From assembly GCA_020853705.1 (NCBI GenBank), contig JADYYK010000234.1, forward strand, positions 1-46,507: a DNA stretch of 46,507 nt, written 5' to 3'. Within the stretch, counting starts at the first letter, position 1, and every line of letters begins with the position of its first letter. Source of the stretch: Deltaproteobacteria bacterium (GTDB lineage Bacteria; Myxococcota_A; Polyangia; Haliangiales; JADYYK01). The notes beneath the pieces were generated by a model. The model did not search any database. It was not told where the DNA came from and worked only from the letters and a program-made list of their open reading frames with translations. This document shows positions 41,885 to 46,507 of the stretch, one piece after another. The position numbers were made by a program, and so were the translations under genes.

Positions 41885-42736
41885 ATGTCCGCCCCCGCCG
41901 CCGCCACGCCGACCACATATGACTCCCTGACCGTCGACATCGCCGACCACGTCGCCGAGGTCGTGCTGCGCGGGCCCGGCAAGGGCAACGCCATGGGCCC
42001 GGCGTTCTGGCGCGAGATGCCCGTGCTGTTCAGCGCGCTCGACCGCGATCCCGCGGTGCGCGCCATCATCATCCGCGGCGCCGGGGGCCACTTCAGCTAT
42101 GGCCTCGATCTGGCCGGCATGGTGATGGCGGGCGACCTCGGTCCCCTGCTGACCGGGGCGCCGCTGGCGGGGCCGCGCGCGCGCCTGCTCGACGTCATCG
42201 GCGACATGCAGCAGGCCTGCGACCGCGTCGCCGCCTGTCGCAAGCCCATCGTGGCCGCCATCACCGGGCGCTGCATCGGCGGCGGGCTCGACCTCATCGC
42301 CGCCTGTGACGTACGCCTGTGCAGCCAGAACGCCAGCTTCAGCCTGCGCGAGGTCAAGCTGGCCATCGTGGCCGACATCGGCAGCCTGCAGCGTCTGCCC
42401 TACATCATCGGCGAGGGCCACACCCGCGAGCTGGCGCTGACCGGCAAGGACATCGACGCCGCGCGCGCGCTGCGCATCGGCCTGTGCACCGAGGTCTACC
42501 CTGACGAGGCCGCGCTGCTGGCGGCGGCGCGCCAGACCGCCCGCGAGATCGCCGACAACCCGCCGCTGGCTGTACAGGGTGTCAAGCAAGTGATGGCCTT
42601 CGGACAGGACAAATCGGTCGCCGACGGCCTGCGCTACGCAGCGACCTGGAACGCCGCCTTCCTGCACTCCAAAGATCTCGCCGAGGCCATGGCCGCCTTC
42701 ATCGAGAAGCGCAAGCCGGTCTTCACCGGCGAGTAG
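41885..42736 (+). CDS. Crotonase, dienoyl-CoA isomerase-like
   Basis: Crotonase-fold protein. Oxyanion-hole segments are GGHFSYGLDL (67-76) and GRCIGGGLDLIAACD (128-142). Glu156 and Asp164 in FSLREVKLAIVADIGSLQRLP match the acidic pair of delta-3,5-delta-2,4-dienoyl-CoA isomerases. That fits isomerase activity in unsaturated fatty-acid beta-oxidation better than plain hydratase. ATG at 41885 follows the kinase gene by 33 bp on the same strand; a promoter within that gap is possible but unseen. Confidence 0.85.
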   Translation: MSAPAAATPTTYDSLTVDIADHVAEVVLRGPGKGNAMGPAFWREMPVLFSALDRDPAVRAIIIRGAGGHFSYGLDLAGMVMAGDLGPLLTGAPLAGPRARLLDVIGDMQQACDRVAACRKPIVAAITGRCIGGGLDLIAACDVRLCSQNASFSLREVKLAIVADIGSLQRLPYIIGEGHTRELALTGKDIDAARALRIGLCTEVYPDEAALLAAARQTAREIADNPPLAVQGVKQVMAFGQDKSVADGLRYAATWNAAFLHSKDLAEAMAAFIEKRKPVFTGE

Positions 42737-42752
42737 TCAGCCGCGACGACGG

Positions 42753-42968
42753 TCAGCCGGTCGGGTAGTCGTAGCGCTTCCAGGCCGCCGGCCACTGGTC
42801 GTTGTCGAAGGTCACGATCTCGACGTCGTCGATCAGCAGCGTCCACATCGGCTCGGCGGGGAAGTCGTTGACCCGCATCAGCCAGCGCGCGCCGCCGACG
42901 CTGGCGGCATAAGGAAACTCGGCATCGGGGCCGACGCCAAACTCGACCGGGGTCTCGAACGCGTTCAC
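42753..42968 (-). CDS. Small hypothetical protein, 71 aa
   Basis: The frame starts at GTG 42968 and encodes an acidic, Trp-rich protein with no signal or membrane helix (SVGGARWLMRVNDFPAEPMW, then FDNDQWPAAWKRYDYPTG). It sits 12 nt after the aldo/keto reductase gene and is likely the last gene of the sthA operon. It is probably real, because composition and spacing fit. Unknown function. Confidence 0.6.
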   Translation of the reverse strand: MNAFETPVEFGVGPDAEFPYAASVGGARWLMRVNDFPAEPMWTLLIDDVEIVTFDNDQWPAAWKRYDYPTG

Positions 42969-42980
42969 GTCCCTAGCCTA

Positions 42981-43853
42981 TCACGCGCGCACGGCGGGGA
43001 AAGCCCGCGCCAGCTCGGCGCGGTCGGCGTCGGTCAGCGTCAGGCCGGCGGCGCCGGCGCTGGAGGTCGCGCTGCTCGGCTTGCTGGCGCCCGGGATGGG
43101 CAAGAGCAGCGGGCTCACCGACAGCAGCCAGGCCAGACAGACCTGGTAGGGCGACACCCCGTGGCGGGCGCCGATGGCGTTCATGGTGGCGTCATCGGCG
43201 CAGCGGGCGTGGCCACCATGACCGCCGACCGGGCTGTGCGCCAGCATGACCAGGCCGTGTTGCTTGCAGTAGGCCATGGTGCCGTTGTCGAACGACGCGG
43301 TGTCCCAGGGCGACAGCCGGTTCTGCACGCTGACGATGGTGGCCACCGCGCGCGCGGCGTCGAGATCGTGCGGCCCGACGTTGGACAGCCCGAGGTGGCG
43401 CACCTTGCCGGCGCGCTGCAGCTCGACCATGGCGCCCAGGCTCTCGGCGATGGGCACCTTGGAGTCGGGCGCGTGCAGCTGGTAGAGATCGATGCAGTCC
43501 ACGCCGAGCGCCTTCAGGCTGCGCTCGCAGGCGGCGCGCAGGTGGGCGGGGCTGCCGTTGACGGTCCAGGCGCCACCGGGCCGCTCACAGCCGGCCTTGG
43601 TGGCGACCACGACGCCCTGGGCCCCGCCGGCGCGCTCGCGCAGGGCGCGCGCGATCAGGCGCTCGTTGTGGCCGAGGTCGGCGTCGTCGATGCAGTACAC
43701 GTCGGCGGTGTCGATCAGGGTCATGCCGGCGTCGAGCGCGGCGTGGATGACGCGCACCGAGATGGCGTCGTCGGGGCGCCCGGCGATCGACAGCGGCATG
43801 GCGCCGAGGCCGACGCGGGACACGGTGAGGTCGCCGAGCTGGATGGTCTGCAT
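42981..43853 (-). CDS. Aldo/keto reductase, 290 aa
   Basis: TIM-barrel NADPH-dependent reductase. The catalytic tetrad is visible: Asp48 (LIDTADVY), Tyr53, Lys86 (VATKAG) and His127 (YQLHAPD). The C-terminal SVSPLLLPIPGASKPSS binds the cofactor phosphate. The ATG at 43853 is chosen over the longer upstream frame, which is Pro/Arg-rich. It lies 19 nt after the hypothetical gene, as the third gene of the sthA operon, so it would draw on the same NADPH pool. Confidence 0.88.
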   Translation of the reverse strand: MQTIQLGDLTVSRVGLGAMPLSIAGRPDDAISVRVIHAALDAGMTLIDTADVYCIDDADLGHNERLIARALRERAGGAQGVVVATKAGCERPGGAWTVNGSPAHLRAACERSLKALGVDCIDLYQLHAPDSKVPIAESLGAMVELQRAGKVRHLGLSNVGPHDLDAARAVATIVSVQNRLSPWDTASFDNGTMAYCKQHGLVMLAHSPVGGHGGHARCADDATMNAIGARHGVSPYQVCLAWLLSVSPLLLPIPGASKPSSATSSAGAAGLTLTDADRAELARAFPAVRA

Positions 43854-43872
43854 CCCGGCAGGGTACTTCAGT

Positions 43873-44922
43873 TCAGGTCGCCAGCGCGCGCGCCAGCCGT
43901 GCGCAGCCGTGGATGGCAGCGACCAGGTCGGCCGCGCCCAGGGCCTCGCTGGCGCGCAAGACCAGCTGGCGATCGTGCAGGTTGCCCGAGGTGATGGCGG
44001 CCGGCAGCTCACACAGCCAGCCGCGCACCGTCTGGTTCAGCGCCAGCAGGGCGATCTCGGCGTCGCTGGCGGCGATGGCGAAGCGCGACTCCAGCTCGGG
44101 GTCGTCGAGGTCGAGCTCCTCGAGCGGGCTGGCCAGCCCGAAGGCCGCCAGCATGGGCAGCTGGGTGCCCGGCGCCGACAGCGACAGCGCGAGTGACGGC
44201 GGCCCCGGCCGGTCGGGCGCGCGTGGCGGCGACGGCCGCGCCACCACCTCGGTCTCCAGCGTCATCACCATCGGGGCGCGCCGCAGCACCACCGAGGTCG
44301 GCGTGCCGCCCGACATCGCGTGCAGCGTCAGCGCTGCCTCGTCGAGCTGCCAGCCCTCGCGCGCGCCGAGCTCGCGCCAGCGCCGCAGCGTCGACAGCTC
44401 CCAGCCCGGGCGCTCCAGCCGGCCCCACGCCGCCAGCACCTGCTCGCTGGCGGCGGCGACCCGGGTCAGCGTGTGCTGCAGGCTGCCGGGACCGCCGCCG
44501 GGCGCGTAGGGGGCGGTCAACGTCACCTGCTGGTCGTCGAGGTGCAGCTGTTCGCCAGCGCTGACGACCTCGGCCAGCCCGCCCAGCGCATCGAGCAGCT
44601 GCTGGGCCTGGGTGACGTCGGCGGCGCGCTGCCGCCAGCCCGCCAGCGCCCCCGAGCGCAGCGCGCTGGTGCCCTGGTCGATGAAGCTCTCGAACACCTG
44701 GTTGCGCGTGCCCCCCGGCGACGTCACCGCCAGCCCGAGCCGCAGCGCGTGCGGGACGTGGGCATGCCCCACCGCGCGCACCCCGATGCCATCGACCAGC
44801 GCCTCGCAGCTGACCGGACAGCCGGCGAACACCCCGCGAAAGCTGCGTCGCCCCAGCGGCAGCGGCTCGGCGCGCAGGCCGAGGGCGAGCGCCTCGCGCT
44901 CGAGCGCCGCGGCGGTGCTCAC
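43873..44922 (-). CDS. Hypothetical protein co-operonic with sthA, 349 aa
   Basis: I do not recognise this protein. It is soluble, with no signal sequence, and mixes Leu/Ala-rich helices with strands. Blocks such as VDGIGVRAVGHAHVPHALRLGLAV and TRNQVFESFIDQGTSALRSGALAGW look structured. The GTG start overlaps the sthA stop (GTGA, 44919-44922). It could form an operon-linked partner, but nothing in the sequence shows an enzymatic site. Confidence 0.7.
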   Translation of the reverse strand: MSTAAALEREALALGLRAEPLPLGRRSFRGVFAGCPVSCEALVDGIGVRAVGHAHVPHALRLGLAVTSPGGTRNQVFESFIDQGTSALRSGALAGWRQRAADVTQAQQLLDALGGLAEVVSAGEQLHLDDQQVTLTAPYAPGGGPGSLQHTLTRVAAASEQVLAAWGRLERPGWELSTLRRWRELGAREGWQLDEAALTLHAMSGGTPTSVVLRRAPMVMTLETEVVARPSPPRAPDRPGPPSLALSLSAPGTQLPMLAAFGLASPLEELDLDDPELESRFAIAASDAEIALLALNQTVRGWLCELPAAITSGNLHDRQLVLRASEALGAADLVAAIHGCARLARALAT

Positions 44923-46349
44923 GGCGCCACCGGCTGCGCCAGCCGCTGCAGGCCGTCATAGGCGGCGTACTTGTAGGCTTCGCTGTAGGTCGGGACGTTG
45001 AAGGTGGCGTGGATGAAGTAGTCGATGGGCCGGCCGGCGCTGACGATGAGCTGGCCGAGGTGCACCAGCTCGGCGGCGATGTCGCCCAGGATGTGCACGC
45101 CCAAAAGGACGCGATCGCTGCGGCGGAACACCAGCTTGATGAGGCCCTCGGTGGCGCCGGCGATGCGCGCGCGGGTGTTGCGCGCGAAGCGACCGCGGCC
45201 GACCTCGACGTCGATCCCGGCGGCGCGCGCGGCGGCCTCGGTGACACCGACCATGGCGACCTCGGGCACCGCGTAGACCCCGAACGGCGCCAGCGGATCG
45301 ACGACGTCCTTGAACGGGATGCCGAAGGCGTGACAGGCGGCGACGCGGCCCTGCTCCATCGACACCGAGGCCAGCGCGGGCGGGCCGATGACGTCGCCGG
45401 CCGCGAAGATCCCCGGCACGCTGGTCTGGTAGTCGCCGTCCACCTGGATGCGCCCCTTGGCGTCGACCACCACGCCGGCGTCGTCGAGGCCGAGCCCCTC
45501 CAGGTTGCCGACCCGGCCGCCGGCCCACAGCACATGGTCGGGGGTCAGGGTCTCGCCGCCGGCCAGGCGCACCTCGAGGCCGCGCGGGGTGCGCTCGATG
45601 GCCACCACCCCGCAGCCCAGCATGACGCGGGTGCCCTGAGCGCGGAAGGTCTCGGCCAGCAGATCCGCGATCTCGACATCGACGAAGCCGAGCAGGTGCG
45701 GCGCCGCCTCCAGCAGGGTGACCTCGACGCCGAGGGCGCGGAAGATCGACGCATACTCGCAGCCGACCGCGCCGCCGCCGACCACCACCAGGCTGCCGGG
45801 CAGGCGGCTCAGGCCGAGGATGCCCTCGGAGTCGGTCACCGCGGCGTCGTCGAACGGGATGTTGGGCGGGTGGAACGGCCGCGAGCCGGGCGCCAGCAGC
45901 ACGACGTCGGTGTCGAGCACGCGCTCGCCGGTCTCCGTGGTCACCAGCACGCGGTGGCGGCCGGTGCTCGTGCTCGTGCTCGTGCTCGTGCCGAGCCGCC
46001 CGACGCCGTGCACGAACTCGACCCCCATGCGCTCCAGGTTGGCCTGCACCACCCCGGTCATCAGCGTGCGCACCTCACCGGTGCGCCCGAGCAACCGCTC
46101 CAGCTTGAGGCGCGCGTCCAGCGCCAGCCCGATGCCATAGATCTCGCGATGTCGAAAGCCGGTCAGGTACACCGCGGTCTCGCGCAGCGTCTTGGTCGGG
46201 ATGCCGGCGTCGCTGACCGCGGTCCCGCCCGGGCTGACGCGGCGCTCGACGATGGCGACGCGCTTGCCGAAATAGGCCGCCTGGGTGGCCGCCTTCTCGC
46301 CCGCCGGCCCCGAGCCGATGACCACCATGTCGAAGGGCTCAGCGCTCAC
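44919..46349 (-). CDS. sthA: Soluble pyridine nucleotide transhydrogenase-like flavoprotein, 476 aa
   Basis: FAD-dependent enzyme of the dihydrolipoamide-dehydrogenase family that is expected to exchange electrons between NADPH and NAD. FAD loop GSGPAG (12-17), NAD(P) loop GGGAVGCEYAS (about 190), FAADGVIGPPALA-like segment FAAGDVIG, and C-terminal FNVPTYSEAYKYAAYDGLQRL match SthA. The redox Cys pair of disulfide reductases is absent: GGTAVSDAGIPTKTLRE has no Cys, as expected for transhydrogenases. Residues 121-129 are a TSTSTSTST tract encoded by a hexanucleotide repeat. It starts at GTG 46349, with AGGGAGA upstream. A group II intron ends about 33 bp upstream, which could affect expression. 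Confidence 0.87.
   Translation of the reverse strand: MSAEPFDMVVIGSGPAGEKAATQAAYFGKRVAIVERRVSPGGTAVSDAGIPTKTLRETAVYLTGFRHREIYGIGLALDARLKLERLLGRTGEVRTLMTGVVQANLERMGVEFVHGVGRLGTSTSTSTSTGRHRVLVTTETGERVLDTDVVLLAPGSRPFHPPNIPFDDAAVTDSEGILGLSRLPGSLVVVGGGAVGCEYASIFRALGVEVTLLEAAPHLLGFVDVEIADLLAETFRAQGTRVMLGCGVVAIERTPRGLEVRLAGGETLTPDHVLWAGGRVGNLEGLGLDDAGVVVDAKGRIQVDGDYQTSVPGIFAAGDVIGPPALASVSMEQGRVAACHAFGIPFKDVVDPLAPFGVYAVPEVAMVGVTEAAARAAGIDVEVGRGRFARNTRARIAGATEGLIKLVFRRSDRVLLGVHILGDIAAELVHLGQLIVSAGRPIDYFIHATFNVPTYSEAYKYAAYDGLQRLAQPVAP
45964..45987. repeat. (GTGCTC)4 microsatellite inside sthA
   Basis: Four exact GTGCTC units on the plus strand encode the Ser/Thr tract of the SthA-like protein. The same hexamer forms the longer array at 28171-28216. 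Confidence 0.9.
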
Positions 46350-46381
46350 CGCTCGCCATCTCCCTGTCCATCTCCATGCAC

Positions 46382-46507
46382 ATTGGTAGATCCTGCCCTT
46401 TCACCCTGAGAAATTCATCGGTGAAAGGGCAAGACCCCCTATCAAACCGTGCATGCAGATTTCCCGCACACGGCTTACCGATGGTCGTTCGGATCGCAGC
46501 ATTACAC
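46382..46507 (-). mobile_element. 3' end of a group II intron (domains V and VI), partial
   Basis: On the minus strand, 46476-46444 reads as a 33-nt domain V hairpin. It begins A-AGC-CGTG, has a GGGAAATCT loop region with a GAAA-type tip, a 2-nt bulge, and closes CACGG-TTT. The AGC is the catalytic triad. Next comes a domain VI hairpin with a perfect 12-bp stem: TGCCCTTTCACC/GGTGAAAGGGCA at 46431-46420 and 46405-46394. A CTACCAAT end follows, with a candidate branch-point A and a 3' AY end near 46382. The boundary is inferred. The reverse transcriptase gene, if any, would lie beyond the window. Confidence 0.72.

Noticed and set aside
39764..42667. Long minus-strand open frame
   Set aside because: Antisense to the zinc-ribbon kinase and the crotonase gene, whose motifs are clear on the plus strand.
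46394..46431. Inverted repeat as an insertion-sequence end or terminator
   Set aside because: It sits directly after a domain V hairpin and is better explained as group II intron domain VI.

Overview
This 46.5 kb window is very GC-rich and gene-dense, with strong G/C at third codon positions. It looks like chromosomal DNA from a myxobacterium-like member of the Myxococcota. The signs are three Hanks-type Ser/Thr kinases (one with the HRDVSPSN catalytic loop), many lipoproteins with low-complexity DG or Ser/Pro linkers, a TSP3/VWA lipoprotein, and frequent GTG starts. No rRNA or tRNA gene is present, so the taxonomy is inference.

Layout. (1) 1-7.9 kb is a defence-like island on the minus strand. 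It holds a Septu-like pair (PtuA-type ATPase plus HNH nuclease) followed by a tightly coupled three-gene cassette: a DUF559-type nuclease, a small winged-helix-like protein, and a 1061-residue protein that fuses an AAA/STAND-like ATPase to a HerA-type translocase. I cannot match this cassette to a named system, and it is the best candidate for something new. (2) 7.9-10.2 kb carries a Cys-rich Sel1 lipoprotein and a TetR/cupin-lipoprotein/membrane-protein operon with a palindromic operator. (3) 10.3-15.7 kb is a likely operon of kinase, TPR protein, DUF3516-type helicase and small membrane protein. (4) 16-23.9 kb is a lipoprotein region: TSP3-VWA protein, an immunity-like protein with no ATG/GTG/TTG start, a c-haem-motif lipoprotein, and three tandem paralogous lipoproteins. 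(5) 24-28.1 kb is a TetR-controlled redox operon of AurF-like diiron oxygenase, SDR-SCP2 fusion and luciferase-like flavoenzyme. (6) 28.2-42.7 kb holds an outer-membrane protein, a membrane spermidine-synthase-like protein, a giant kinase/pseudo-cyclase/AAA/TPR sensor, a ZU5-like lipoprotein, a DUF486 protein, a second diiron protein, a zinc-ribbon kinase and a dienoyl-CoA-isomerase-like crotonase. (7) 42.8-46.3 kb is an sthA-led minus-strand operon. (8) The window ends inside the 3' part (domains V and VI) of a group II intron lying just upstream of sthA.

Most operons are linked by 1-4 nt start/stop overlaps (ATGA, GTGA, TGATG), which helped fix starts. Several convergent gene pairs are only 2-16 nt apart. 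Functional names rest on motif recognition by eye; no database search was run.
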